Assembly: GCA_949825045.1 (NCBI GenBank)
Contig: OX463818.1
Coordinates: 30,830,906-30,894,905, forward strand
Length of the DNA stretch: 64,000 nt
Direction of reading: 5' to 3'
From: Argyresthia goedartella
Taxonomy: Eukaryota > Arthropoda > Insecta > Lepidoptera > Argyresthiidae
Shown here: piece by piece, positions 19,327-30,712 of the stretch
How positions within the stretch are numbered: the stretch's first letter is position 1
How the letters are laid out: every line of letters begins with the position of its first letter
Notes under the pieces: model-generated
Told to the model about the DNA's origin: nothing
What the model saw: the letters and a program-made list of their open reading frames with translations, nothing else
Databases searched by the model: none
Program-made: the position numbers and the translations under genes

Positions 19327-20405
19327 CTGGGCAACTCGTTTCTCATCAACCTCCAGAACACGCAGGGTTCCGCCCCCAGCTTTTCCACAGTGGAGCACCT
19401 TCACACCCTTAATCAAATAATAGAAAAATATAACGAATTCAATAAAACTCTGTACCTCGCATTCCTCGATTACTCTAAAGCATTAGATAGTATCACGCAT
19501 GCATGCACGATGGCATCTTCTCCGCACTCCACTACCAATATATTGATCAGACCTATATTAGTATTCTAGAAACCATATATCTAAATAGCACAGCAGACAT
19601 CAATTTAAAGCAGCAGGGCCATCATTTCCGATGGAAAGAGTCGTCAAACCCGCTGTCTCCGAAGCTTTGTACCTGCACCCTCGAGGAAGTCTTCAAGAAG
19701 CTGGCGGTCCCATGGGCAGACAGATACATTATTGTTGGTGGCAGAAGACTCACAAGACTTCGCTTCACCGACGATATTGTCCTGTTTGCTCCATCTGCAC
19801 TCGAGCTCCAGCGTATGTTACAGTAACTCAGAAACGCAAGCCTCGAGGTTGGACAAACAGCGAAAAACATAGGGTCGGGGTAGAGGGGCTGGAAATCTAT
19901 AATGTGGATGAGTGTATTTACTTGGACCAGATAGAATCCTTCGAAAACAGGCAGGATAAAGAAATCGAAAGACGCTCTAACGCCTGGAAGAGCTGCTGGT
20001 CCATGAAGGATTACTTATAACTGCCTATCCTAACCTACGGCGCTTTGACATGGTCTTTGACCGAACTTCTAAAGTCCAAACTCCAGGTTTGCCAGCGAGC
20101 AAAAGAGCGCAGCACTCTAAATTTTCACAGGACAGACTACGTAAGGAACACCACAATGCGCTCCTTAACTGGCATCGGTGATGTGGGTGCACAGACCGCC
20201 AAGCTAAAGTGGAATATCAGTCGTATGCACCTAGATAGATGGACTAAAAGCGCCACTGAATGGGCCACTGGCTAGGGGCAGGCCTAAACAGAGATAGCGG
20301 AATGACCTTGACAAGTTTCTACCGGGGTGGCCGGAGGTGACGCAGTCCAGGGACGTGTGGACTCAAGAGGAGGAGGACTTTTCCCGGCAGCAGGACACTG
20401 AAGTC
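19327..20405 (+). pseudogene. RTE-like LINE reverse transcriptase, heavily broken
   Basis: Segments in different frames recapitulate an RTE-type polyprotein: SAPSFSTVEHLHTLNQIIEK and LYLAFLDYSKALDSI (19350-19495); NPLSPKL, then RRLTRLRFTDDIVLFAPSAL with the catalytic box at 19764-19775 (19503-19826); KEIERRSNAWKSCWSMKDYL (19950-20020); LPILTYGALTWSLTE (20022-20066); IGDVGAQTAKLKWNISRMH (20174-20230); TQSRDVWTQEEEDFSRQQ (20340-20393). The usual FADD is FTDD. Several frameshifts and stops make it dead. The N-terminal endonuclease is not present. Confidence 0.8.
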
Positions 20406-20631
20406 TTCGCGATATTACAATTTGTCAAAAAATCAAAAAAGTGTACATTTAGACCTCATTTCAATCATTATTTCTATCGAGGGAAATTCCTCCAATCGCG
20501 TTTCTGTTATTACAAAATCTAGAAAAAATTCCCAAAATTTTTATATTAATATGGAACTGGAACTTAACTGAACTTTTTTTGAACAGCAGAGAAATAACTT
20601 CAAAAAGTGTCGAGTTTGTCGATATATCACC
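20406..20631. mobile_element. MITE-T relative, copy L1
   Basis: Shares AGACCTCATTTCAAT, TTATTTCTATCGAGGGAAAT, TCCAATCGCGTTTCTG and an ATATATCACC end followed by TTAA (20632-20635) with 22489-22714. TTTCTATCGAG and CAATCGCGTTT are also motifs inside full MITE-T. Left end not defined. Confidence 0.5.
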
Positions 20632-20635
20632 TTAA

Positions 20636-21520
20636 TGGGCGACATTAATTTCTTTATTATTATAACTTAAAAGACATGTCCATTGTTTCAGGTATGCATC
20701 ACTTTGTATAAATTTTACGTCGTGACGCCTAACACTCTACTTCAGCACCGCTCCATTAACGCAGGAGCCGACGCTATGCCTGAGGTTAAGTGACCTATAA
20801 ATCTCAGTACCTATCAATAATATTGTTGTATCCATAATATCATTTCGCAACAAACGATCGTCCTTGTTCCTTTCAAAATCATAATGAAATTATGCCCTTT
20901 GTGTACCGAAAATGCTTGTACAGAACAACAGTGGATTGGTTTTTGCCTTTCGTTCATAACACCTAACGATTTAATGAGTTGGCAAATTGCATTGGCATTG
21001 GCACTCGACACGGCAATTGCCTATCAAATTGGCTAGACTGAACAGCAAATTTGTTGTTTTCGCTATTATCGAAACTCCAGCACTCAAGGAATTAGATGCC
21101 AAATTTTGATGGTCTTTGACACTTTTCTGACAGTTATACTTAAGCACAAATATCGCTTCAAAAGTTACTTTAGGGAAACAACAGCGCAGGTAAGCATTAG
21201 TTAACGGCATATACATCTTATTATTATGTTTATTGATCGAGCGAGCGAAGAGTCTCCGTTCAGGATTGGGAAAAAATGCTTTCGTATGTCCGGATGTGTG
21301 TTGGGATGTTATCCTCTACAGGCCGTATTTGGCAATTGATTCTCATTTTTGAAAAATTATAAAAATGGCGGAGAATTAGGTGTTTTGAAATTTCAAAAAA
21401 CCGCCACAGTCGAAACTGCTTGACGGATTTTAACAAATGAGGTGTCGTTCGATTTGTAGAGCCCTTGATAGTAACAGGCCATATAGTTTTAGTGAAAAGT
21501 CAATAGGCTGGGTTTAAGAC
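20636..21520. other. No recognisable gene
   Basis: Includes GATCGAGCGAGCGAAGAGTC near 21235, reminiscent of lepidopteran repeat sequence but not assignable. Short frames at 20814-21216 (minus) carry no motif. Confidence 0.4.
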
Positions 21521-21612
21521 CGCAAAATGTAGTTGACAAAGTTATTGGTGCGGCTACTTTCATACTCCATGTACGTAACCAGGTGCATTCATAAGTTTGT
21601 AAGTGTTATTAA
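21521..21612 (-). repeat. Rep-E fragment
   Basis: GTTATTGGTGCGGCTACTTT then CATGTACGTAACCAGGTGCA match the middle of Rep-E. Confidence 0.6.
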
Positions 21613-21699
21613 AATAAAAGGTCACTCGTGAGCTCTACACCTTACAGAGCCACTAGTCTTAATAAACAAATAGTCTCTCTGAGCTATATATTACAGTCA

Positions 21700-21965
21700 A
21701 GGATCAAAAATAATGACGAGAACAATTTAAATGATCACCAAAATATTTTTTCTTATCCAAAATGGGTCAAATGATCTCCAAAAGTCGCAGAAAATATCAG
21801 GGCAAAATACTGCGGTAGCTTAGGTGAAGGATAAAGGGCGTGAGCGAAGCGAAGCCCCCTTTATCCTTCGTGTTACGTTGAACATGTAAGAACAACAAAA
21901 ATACTTAAAACATAAGCCACACAAAACATAAAAAGAAGAACATACAAAAACCCATTCTGGCAGTC
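21700..21965 (+). mobile_element. MITE-C copy 4, alternative left end
   Basis: Left AAATGATCACCAAAATATTT as in 15054-15310, then GCGGTAGCTTAGGTGAAGG and GCGAAGCCCCCTTTATCC. The right TIR is replaced or lost after AACATAAAAAG. Confidence 0.6.
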
Positions 21966-22488
21966 ATTTCGAATTTATTGGTAGTAAATTTTCGAATTTT
22001 TTGGTAATCGTTTAATCACAAGCCAATAATAACTACAGTTTTAAAACATAAACCGTGCACTTCCAACGTCCGACATTCTCCGCGTAAACTGCTATTTCCT
22101 TTCCATGATCTAGAAAATTTGGTCCAATCTTACATACCCCCCCGTATCTTCCACATTGTAGCGACAACGTAACTCTTAAAGCACCTGGGTACTCAGATAT
22201 CGATTGCGGAGTTTTATGCCGCAGAGATTTTCCAATATGTGCAATTTTACGATGTTTCTATATACTTTGTTGGAAAGCAACTACACTTTCCTGGATAGCT
22301 TATCGATACTATGTTTTATATTTTCACAGAGTAAATAAATATAGATCGTCTGTTGAACGTATGAATCGTTCGAGTTCGAACGAGTCCCGGCGCTGAACAT
22401 TTACCACTGAGATATGTAATTTGAAAATTTCCATAACAGGTAATAAAGTTATTGTCAAAACCCATCTAAATAAAGGTCTTTGAAGTCT
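21966..22488. other. No recognisable feature
   Basis: Unassigned. Confidence 0.4.
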
Positions 22489-22714
22489 GTGTACTTTTCT
22501 AATTTGTCAGAAAAACAAAAAAGGTGTATATTTAGACCTCATTTCAATAATTATTTCTATCGAGCGAAATTCCTCCAATCGCGTTTCTGATAACACAAAA
22601 TCTAGATAAAGGTCATAATTAATTATTTTAATATAATAATTTATTTAACTTGGGACTTCTTTTGAACAGCTCATAAATTACTGCAAAAATTGTCGATTTT
22701 TTCGATATACCACC
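22489..22714. mobile_element. MITE-T relative, copy L2
   Basis: Collinear with 20406-20631 and ends ATATACCACC followed by TTAA (22715-22718). Confidence 0.5.
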
Positions 22715-22718
22715 TTAA

Positions 22719-23083
22719 ATCTATAATTGTAGAATGTTTCTGCTTCGGAATGTTGCCAACGGTGATCGTGTACGTACTAAGAACACATTAATCAGTGATA
22801 CCAACTTGCCACAATATCCAACACTAAAACATCGACCAATGCACAGTTGCACTGCACACTGCTTCTCCCACGGTTGGTGGTTGCGGAACTCTTGTAGGGT
22901 TATCGCAAGATTGTTGGATTTTATTCAATATACTGAACATCGACAGATATTAATTGGTGTGCGATTTTGGGCTAAGCTAAAATCAATAAGTATAGAAACA
23001 AATCAAATAGTAGCCTAGGTATGTAATCTGAAATCAATCTGAAATGCAGTCAAATTGAAAAATCTACCAACGAGAACATGATT
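22719..23083. other. No recognisable feature
   Basis: A 94-codon frame (22734-23018) has no recognisable domain and is unlikely to be a gene. Confidence 0.4.
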
Positions 23084-23180
23084 TATACTTTATTGCACAA
23101 AAATGGAAGATACAATACATCAAAATGGAAACTAGGTGTAGAAAGGCGAGTTTTTTTAAAAAGAGATTGTAGTGTTATGC
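23084..23180 (-). mobile_element. LINE-X 3' UTR remnant
   Basis: TTTATTGCACAAAAATGG at the left and AAAGGCGAGTTTTTTTAAAA towards the right match, in reverse, the AATAAAG/GCCTTT blocks of the LINE-X 3' end. Confidence 0.4.
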
Positions 23181-23258
23181 CATTTTCCAGTCTGCTTTGA
23201 TGGTCTGCATTTATCTCACAGATGGATATTTCGTATCACCTTTATTTGCATAGGACCC

Positions 23259-24258
23259 TGTAACGTTTTAAACCATAAGAACACAATAACAAATCATTTC
23301 CACTTCGTATTTTCACACTATCAGCACTGTTAAATCGATGTCGAAGGGGTTTACCTTTGGTGACCTTGTATTTGGCTTTCTCCGAAACTCTGCAATCTCG
23401 GGCTTCGTGCGCGCTGGTGCGCTACCTTTTTATGTATCTGTAACTGTTCCAATTTTCATTGTTTTCTTGTTGTTTTCTCTATTACGAGCCTGAAACCAAA
23501 ATCTGACATATTTTGATGTCGTTGTTTATCTGGTTGTCATGGCAATGTCCATTCAAACTCATTAGCGGTCTGATATGTTTACTTCAATACTTTTACAAAA
23601 ATACTTTTTCCCTCTTGGCCATTCACAAAAATTGCTTTTAATTTAAATAATTTTTAAAACTCTCCAAAAAGGGTATAAGAGCGGAACATTTCTGAAATTG
23701 GGGAGTCTCACTTCAGCTCTTGAAAAAGAAGCATCACCTAAAGGCCTTATCCCGGGGCCGCACTGCCCCGGGATCCTGCGAGCCTCTGTTGAGTCGCTGA
23801 CTGTCTGCTGCTGCTGCCTTACTGCCGTCTCCAACCACCTATACGGCTTGCTGCTGCTGCCTTACTGCCGTCTCCAACCACCTATACCCTGACGTGCTGC
23901 CGTCTCCAACCATCTATACCCCGTCGTGCTGCCGTCTCCAACCACCTACACCTTGACGTGCTGCTGCCTTCAAGCCACCTCCTACACCACCTCCGGATCA
24001 CCAGCTACGCCACTACTCCAGGCTCGGGCACCACCGCCGCGTGCTCCCTGTTCTGCCCTCCTACTCTCCGTGTCCTCCGCTCCCCTTTTTATATCAATAC
24101 CTGTATCTTTTAAAAAACCTGTGTCACCTCATTCATCCTCATCCTCCTATCATTTTTTTTAAATAGTCATTGTAAAATAAACATAATATACTGTCATTTC
24201 TAAATTTTATCCTGGTTGTTGTTTCTTGTTAGGTTCTGGTTAGGTTCTTGTCGCTACA
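23259..24258 (+). mobile_element. Possible solo LTR (weak)
   Basis: Begins TGTAACG and ends GCTACA (TG...CA ends). AAAATAAACATAATATACTG lies about 85 bp before the end and could be a polyadenylation signal, followed by a GT-rich U5-like stretch. However, no 4-6 bp TSD is present (GACCC against CGACA) and no second copy was seen. Confidence 0.2.
23804..23985 (+). repeat. Short tandem repeat, CTGCTGCC / GCCGTCTCCAACCA
   Basis: GCCGTCTCCAACCA recurs four times (near 23824, 23868, 23899, 23931), separated by variable CTATACC...GTGCT spacers and CTG trinucleotides. Unit length is irregular at 31-44 bp. Confidence 0.75.
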
Positions 24259-24544
24259 CGACAAGATTTCTTCCAGCTAACCTAGGATGTAAAGGATACA
24301 TTAAAGAGCAGATAGACTTAAGTGCACAACGTTAAATAATTAAAATAATAAACTGCTTACCAATGTGTACAGAAATACATAATATAAATACAAATTGATA
24401 AAATTATACCACACAATATACATCAATACAATATACTTACCCAACTTTATTATGGAAGATAAAGCTAGTGTTCTTTTAAGCGTCTTTTAAAAATATAAAG
24501 TGACGGGCTGTCTCTGATGGAAGGAAGGTATTCCTTCCATCAGG
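24259..24544 (-). mobile_element. LINE-X 3' end remnant
   Basis: In reverse it shows TAGCTGGAAGAAATCTTGTC at the 3' side and ATCAGAGACAGCCCGTCAC at the coding side. The latter aligns to the IRDS-type codons that follow RAIRLWNELP in 15419-15800. The ORF2 part is nearly gone. Confidence 0.45.
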
Positions 24545-24596
24545 AGAACAGGAACAAACTTCCTATTATATTTAATAGGAAGTTTGTTCCTGTTCT
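24516..24596. repeat. Two adjacent perfect hairpins
   Basis: 24516-24541: GATGGAAGGAA, 4-nt loop, exact inverse. 24545-24596: 23-bp perfect stem starting AGAACAGGAACAAACTTCCT with a 6-nt loop. The first lies within decayed LINE-X sequence. Confidence 0.85.
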
Positions 24597-24738
24597 ATTA
24601 GATAGATAGAGAGATAGATAATCCATTTAGTCACTGTTAAAATTACACACAATAACAGTCTCTAACACAAATCACAATATAAGTAAGCTAGGTAAGCTAT
24701 TTTACACAAGCTCCCTTATTTGCGGTCGATTTGGTCGA

Positions 24739-24930
24739 TGACGACCTCTGTGGCGCCGCGGTTGTGGCTCTGCCTACCATGCGAGAAGTCTCGGGTTCGA
24801 TCCCCGGCTGGGAATTAAAAAAAAAAACAGTTCTTCGATGTTTATATGTATGTGACTTCGCTGTTTCATGTTCCCGCGACACAGGGTATCCTAGTGTCGG
24901 TCAGAAGCAATATATGTGCCTGTATATAAA
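24739..24930 (+). mobile_element. SINE-B copy
   Basis: Head TGACGACCTCTGTGGCGCCG, B box GGTTCGATCCCCGG, A-run 24819-24829, tail CAGGGTATCCTAGTGTCGG. Complete but mutated. Confidence 0.8.
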
Positions 24931-25026
24931 AAAAGTTGCGCCCACATTAGTATTATTTTATTATTATTCGCCTATACTGTCCACAGCTGAGCAAAGCCCC
25001 CGTTCCCCTCCTCAACTCGTAGCGTA

Positions 25027-26240
25027 AAATCTGATGGATCGGGTGTTAAAATTGGCGTTCCACAAGGTTCTATATTAGGCCCTTTCTTATTCCTGGTATA
25101 TATTAATGATCTGCCTTTCATGGTGGAGAAATTAACTGACATAGTGTTGTTTGCTGATGATACTTCAATGGTCTTCAAAATTGAAAGACAAAAAGGAGAT
25201 TTTGATGATGTTAATGGTGTATTGTCTTTAACCTTGAATTGGTTCACAGTTAATAATTTATTGTTAAACGCTGGTAAAACCAAGTGTATCAAATTCTCAC
25301 TTCCAAATGTCAGGCAAGTTGAGACCAGTTTGGTGTTAGACAACAGCACGTTAGAATTGGTAAATGATACGAAGTTTCTTGGAATAACCATTGATAGCAA
25401 ATTGCAGTGGGGACCCCACATAGATAAATTGGCTGGTAAATTAAGTTCTGCGGCTTACGCTGTTAGGAACATCAGACAAAGCACGGATGTGGCTACATCT
25501 AGGCTAGTATATTTTAGTTACTTTCATAGTGTGATGTCCTATGGTATCTTGTTGTGGGGGAAAGCAGCGGATATTCAAACTATTTTTATTTTACAGAAAA
25601 GAGCTATTCGAGCAATTTATAATTTAAAACGAACAGACTCCTTAAGAGAGCTTTTTAAAGAAATTGACATACTAACAGTAGCTAGTCAATTTATTTTCGA
25701 AAATATAATGTATGTACGCAAGAACCTTACAACATTTCCCAAACTTAGCGACAGCTGTAATGTTAACCTAAGAAATAATCACAGACTATGTGCGCCCCGT
25801 TTTAGACTCGCGAAGGTTAGCAACTCTTTCAAGGGTCAGTGCATTCTCTACTACAATAAGATACCTCTGGAGATTTTGAAATTGCCATTTGAGCAATTTA
25901 AAAGGATGTTAAAGCGACTTTGTCGAAAAAGGGATATTACAATGTTCAAGATTACTTAAATGACAGGACTGTATGGGGTTAATATGGCTCAACACAGACC
26001 TTGCTGTTAATAATTTTGTAATTATTTATTCCTGCTTATTAATCATAACAATTAAATTTTTCATATTTGTATTAGTTAAGCAAAACCTATTTTTAAAAGA
26101 GATCTAAAAATAAATCTGTGGGAGTTTCTACGCCCTGCTTCTCCCACAGTGGTCCAATGTAGAGAAGAGGCAAAAAATGACGTTTGCTAAGTATATGTAA
26201 ATATCTACAGTAATAAAGTACTTTGACTACTTTGACTAAC
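25027..26240 (+). pseudogene. LINE-Y reverse transcriptase C-terminal half and 3' UTR
   Basis: Open from about 25027 to 25959. It has KIGVPQGSILGPFLFLVYIN (RT motif B region), FADDTS (25150-25167, catalytic Asp pair intact), KFLGITIDSKLQWGPHIDKL and YFSYFHSVMSYGILLWGKA, then a C-terminal extension. The length is roughly half an RT ORF; the 5' part was lost at insertion. Compared with 46497-47045, one base is missing near 25903, so the last 23 residues are out of frame and the stop is premature. The 3' UTR holds a stem-loop (26116-26149) and ends in TTTGACTAC-type repeats. Jockey/CR1-group by motif style; clade not settled. Confidence 0.85.
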
Positions 26241-26585
26241 TCTTCACGCTCTTCGGCTACTTCCCACCAGATCTTGTCGTGGTCTCTCAGCTCGTCACTC
26301 GCATACGCGTCGATACGTATTTATTGCGCATGAAAATTCACGTGACCAGCTTATAGAAAATACATTTACATAGGCAAGCTCCAACGCTTCCTGGGGCGAC
26401 CACGTCTTCGTTTTACATGCGGGTTCCAGAGAGTTGTTATTTTGGCCCATTGGCGTGTTTGAAAAAAGAATCGACGAGTATAAGTATAGTCAAGTAATAA
26501 GCTACAGGATATAAGGCCTGTGGGCACTATGTGAGAGATGAATCGTGATTTTACCTACAAATATTACAGAGCCTTAGAATTGTCA
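26241..26585. other. No recognisable feature
   Basis: Unassigned. Confidence 0.4.
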
Positions 26586-26823
26586 GGGCCCAATTCTGGT
26601 ACACAATGACAATTACATTACGATTACGGTCAACATAAGATATCCAATATTTTGCGTTCAGAGAATATTTTTTAGGCAATTATGGTAAAAATTAAGTTAA
26701 TTGGTAAGCACAATAATTAAGTCAATCAACAAAGGCAATGGGATTACAAAATCGTCAGATATTGGATATCTAAAGTTGACCGTAATCGTCATGTAATTGT
26801 CATTGTGTACCGGAATTGGGCCC
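26586..26823. mobile_element. MITE with about 66-bp TIRs (GGGCCCAATTC ends)
   Basis: Left arm GGGCCCAATTCTGGTACACA to about 26651. Right arm, 26758-26823, is its inverse with about five differences. Total 238 bp, non-coding. Flanks (TGTCA and CAGTT) give no convincing TSD. Confidence 0.75.
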
Positions 26824-27203
26824 CAGTTTAACTTTAAGATAGTTGGAATTTGGTTGATTGTTTTATAACCAATAAGTCATAAGCCAAGCTCACAATAAAT
26901 AAGTCGTTCTGAGATAGAGCGTACAAGCGTAGAAACTATGACGCAACAAAAGTAAGTATACGACTATACGGAAGTTCATGCTGGGTGAACAGTTTTTGAA
27001 TCCTTGCCAAGTATGAATGTAAATACAATAAAAATATTTCAAGATTACGTTTACCAAGCAAGGGCCGAAGAACGCTAGATCGCATCAATCTCAACTCAAA
27101 TCTTTGATCATCTCAAATCATCTAAGACATTCCAATATCAAAGTTTACCCGAGATTTTACCCGACTATCTTTCGGGTTTTCTATATAACATTGTTCTATA
27201 ATT
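26824..27203. other. No recognisable feature
   Basis: Unassigned. Confidence 0.4.
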
Positions 27204-27457
27204 TGACGACCCGAAGGGCCGAGTCGGCAGTGGCCCTGCCTAGGAAGCCAAGGGTCCCGGGTTCGAGTCCCGGTAGGGGCAAATATTTGTTTGATGAGAA
27301 CGGATGTTTGTACCCTAGTCATGGTTGTTTATTTATCTAAGTATAATATTTATGTATATAAGTATGTGTATCGTTGTCTAGTACCCAAGATACAGGGAAT
27401 CCTAGTTTGGGGCTAGATCAATGTGTGTAAATAGTGTGCAAGGTATATTATTATTAA
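27204..27457 (+). mobile_element. SINE-A copy
   Basis: tRNA-like head: A box GGGCCGAGTCGGCAGTGG, B box GGTTCGAGTCCCGG. Body CAAATATTTGTTTGATGAGA; tail CAGGGAATCCTAGTTTGGGG, ending in a short TTA run. Non-coding, pol III type. Confidence 0.85.
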
Positions 27458-27648
27458 TTCATCACTTCCTAGCCATAAAAGACTGATAAAAGGAGTTATT
27501 TTTAAGTAACTTTAACTGAATATTTTTCAATAACTGCAATTGGTTAATGGTACTCCAGGTCTAAGCGTATTTAAGTAATTAATTTATATTTAAGTAAGTG
27601 ACTGTTTGTTAGATAAAAAAGTGGGTTTTTATCTACACACGTATCATA

Positions 27649-28055
27649 ATAGTAGTTCATGTGACTGCTACATAATGGAGGGCATTAATACTCGAGAGTG
27701 GGTTTATGAAACAACTCGAAGGCGAGTTTCATAATAATATCACTCGAGAGTTTTAATGCCTAATTATGTACAGTTACATACACTAGTTTATCTACAAACA
27801 TATCATAAGCTCTCTTTGTTGTGTTCAGGAACCGCATGTTTGACCCGCATTGTGGCATTGATCATTGCTCTGCAGTTTGAATTGCAAATTTGAATGTCAT
27901 AATTTGAAAAATTTTGGTACATTATGGTCATAATGAACAAGTTTTCAGATAAGAAATGAGTTTTTACCAAATACTTTTACATTATGCTGGTCTTAACGTG
28001 CGGTTTTTGGACGCAGTAAAGAGGGTTTATGATACGTGTATAGATAAACTACTAT
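27649..28055 (+). repeat. Rep-D copy 3, longest
   Basis: From AATAGTAGTTCATGTGACTG to GTATAGATAAACTACTATAA, giving terminal TAGTAGTT/AACTACTA inverse ends. An extra internal segment (27690-27755) contains ACTCGAGAGT twice around AACTCGAAGGCGAGTTTCAT; part of it is also in copy 4. The 20 bp to its left (TTATCTACACACGTATCATA) are the inverse of its own right end. Confidence 0.65.
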
Positions 28056-28944
28056 AAAATACCATACTAATATCCGGCAACAACCGGCAACCCTGCACAA
28101 TACTAGTACATACAAACAGACACATACAAACAGACATTGCATCCAATTGAGCTCAGTGGCAACGTTCGGACTTCTGGTCACGCTTGGGGTCAAGAATCGG
28201 GCATAGACTGTGATTTAGACAGAATGGACACGGAATAAGTGGGTTTGTGGATAGGCAGCGGGGCCCTCTGTGAGGAGGTGAATGGAAACTGCCTGTATCC
28301 AGTTAGATAGAAGGCCAGATACGCAGAATGTTTCAATGTATTGTAAATTGTTTTCTCGTAAGAGGACATTATTTAGCTGGTAACAAAAACTAAAACTCAA
28401 CAACAACACTTACTTGATGTGATGACAGCACGCGGCGTAATTAGACACAGGTGACTGTGTCTCTGTCAGCCCAAGTCAGAAAAACTGAGACTATGTTTCT
28501 ATCACCTTATGTACGGCTAATCGGAACTAACAGAAATAAAAGACTCAGCTGTATATATTTTTTTCTCCTAGCAATAGCAGTTATTTTAATCAGGTGGCAA
28601 ACAAAAACAATAACGTTGCTCCAATTAGCCCCGCTTCACCGGTTCCAAAAAATCATCGAGTATACCTGTATGAGAAATCATAGATCATCAGTTGATTCAG
28701 CTACACTTGGCCCGTAGGCTTAATAGCAATCCTTATAAGTATCGGGCACTTCTGCACAACCCGCAGTTCCTGTCTGTACCCGGGTGCAGTCCGATGCCCT
28801 TGCCCTATCAGAGCCAGGTTGAGGCAGGCTCGGTGTTGCCATGGCAACAAAAATACCCGCACATTTGTATTATTTGGAGCGTGTGTGGTTCGTCTCGTCA
28901 GGCGGGTTCATTTTCATTCATAAACATTTACAGACAGGCACTTA
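28056..28944. other. No recognisable feature
   Basis: Frames of 64-91 codons without motifs; no repeats recognised. Confidence 0.4.
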
Positions 28945-29050
28945 CATTGCTGCTGGCCCCACACTAGGACGGCCTGTGTCGTGGGTACCAGAAACAGCGA
29001 CGTCACACACATACAAACATCCAAGACAAAAGTGCAGTTTTTTTTTTACT
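28945..29050 (-). mobile_element. SINE-B tail
   Basis: TGGCCCCACACTAGGACGGC and CAGCGACGTCACACACATAC match the SINE-B tail and body in reverse. The head is missing; a T-run marks the break. Confidence 0.65.
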
Positions 29051-29572
29051 TGGTAAATTATTTTTAATAAGTGCTGTTTAAATGTTATGATGGCTCTGTC
29101 ATTCCTGTAAATAGCGACAGCATGATTTGAGTGTCAGTCAATTTAAAGTAGGAATTTGTGCATAGACCTTTTGTGTAGCCCTTACTTTGGGTTCGTATGG
29201 TATTCTGCTTCAGATTGTCAGCGCCTGTTTGAAATACCCTTCAGAAAAAGTGTTTAGCTTGGCAAAGAGGAAAAGCGCAACATGGCTTCTCCATTATAAA
29301 TCTTCCTTGGATTCCGCATTACTGCCTGTATTCATCCCACTGTACACCACTGTACTCCACTGTACACTAAGCTCGGATAATGTTGTTCGCTCATTATTGT
29401 ACAGTAACAATATGTACAAAGCACCTGAAACGTTAAACGAAGAGATTAGACTAGGTCCAGTGTTATCGCATTAGCATTTAGATTCAGCCGGGATGGTGCT
29501 ATGTACTTAACATTATCTAGAAATTAGTACGTAATACCTATACTAGCGTTAGTGACGCCATAGACGCCTAAT
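29051..29572. other. No recognisable feature
   Basis: Contains a short CACTGTAC-type repetition (29338-29367). Otherwise unassigned. Confidence 0.4.
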
Positions 29573-30461
29573 TAGAGATGAAACGGATATTCGTTTGGCC
29601 GGATACCGGGAACCGGATATCCGGCCGATGGGTATCCGGTTGAATACCGCCGATTGGCGCATCATAACGTGAATTATCAAATAGGATCTTTTACTTCATA
29701 ATCGAATTAAGCGACGTTTCACTTCGATGCAAACTTTGATGCTGGTATATATTATACTTTTATATGGCAAACGGTGGAAAACGGAAGCCTGGTGGGCAGT
29801 ATTTCCGCCCTGGGCCATATCAGACGAAAAGGTCCCCTTTACTATTGCAGCTGTCCTTCAAGCGGGTTTTCAAACACACGTTGCGTTCCAGAGCAATGAA
29901 CGCCCATTCCTTCAGGGTATCAAGGTCAGGCCATCTGGGCGTTTGCCATCTGAACGACACAGACCCGCAGGTTCCAATACGCATAATATATTTGCAGTAA
30001 CGAGAGCCCATTTGACTATGCCCTTAATAAAGCAAAGCCGGGATTATTTTTTATTGGAGGAGAGAAAATGGAATTACCCATGCCCAGGAGTCAGACCTCC
30101 TTGCTATGTCCGGGTCCCCACATATTGAGCGGGCATCAGATCGAGTAGTATACGGACTAAAACAACCGCTTTTGTTGTTTTGTCTAACAGTTATCGATAA
30201 TCGATATAACTGTGAGCCATGGAATGCCGGGAAAGAAAGTAGACGGAGTAGCGTGGAGCCAGTGCCCCGAATCTGGTTGCGATATTGCGCCCTAACTTAA
30301 CTTAGCTTAACTTTTGTTATATAGATATTACCTACCTTATTTGGTAAGTTATTTACATATTTCATATTTTATCAGTAATTAAATATCAATGAAATTCGAG
30401 CCTAATTTACTATCAGACCGGATAGTAAAAGGTCGGATACTGGATATCCGTTTCATCTCTA
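29573..30461. mobile_element. TIR-bounded element, 889 bp (TAGAGATG ends)
   Basis: Starts TAGAGATGAAACGGATATTC and ends GATATCCGTTTCATCTCTA. Subterminal CCGGATA/TATCCGG motifs are repeated at both ends. The terminus recalls lepidopteran hAT-type elements, but the 8-bp flanks (CGCCTAAT, GTCCCTAT) do not match. Internal frames of up to 133 codons (29727-30128) have no recognised domain. Confidence 0.5.
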
Positions 30462-30517
30462 GTCCCTATAGCTTAATGATAGCGCCGTCTATGACCCGCC
30501 CGCTAACGCGAATAGTA

Positions 30518-30712
30518 CAGAGTGGAACAGAAAAATGTAGCCATATTTTTAGGGGTTGTTAGGGACATCATTCTCAGTAACTTTAATCATGCAACCGATT
30601 TGATTAGAGCAACTGATTTCATACTTCTCCATTCATTTTGGGCCGAGCTGAAATCAGCTGATTTGTACCTGGGAAAATTAAGTTGCTTTGATCAAGTTTG
30701 TTTCTTAGTAAA
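30518..30712 (+). mobile_element. FB-F relic
   Basis: AGGGACATCATTCTCAGTAA, ACCGATTTGATTAGAGCAAC and ATTAAGTTGCTTTGATCAAG are FB-F arm sequences; the right outer arm is lost. Confidence 0.5.

Noticed and set aside
23926..24162. Ser/Pro-rich protein
   Set aside because: Composition follows the CTG/CCA tandem repeat; no start context or homologue recognised.
24972..25421. 149-codon minus-strand frame
   Set aside because: Antisense shadow of the LINE-Y reverse transcriptase.
27204..27276. Functional tRNA gene (likewise other SINE heads)
   Set aside because: A and B boxes are present but each copy continues into the same SINE body and tail, and I see no credible cloverleaf.
29727..30128. 133-codon frame as a gene
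   Set aside because: Overlapping open frames on both strands and no motif; it lies inside a TIR-bounded element.
29573..30461. 8-bp TSD for the TAGAGATG element
   Set aside because: Flanking octamers agree at only about half the positions.
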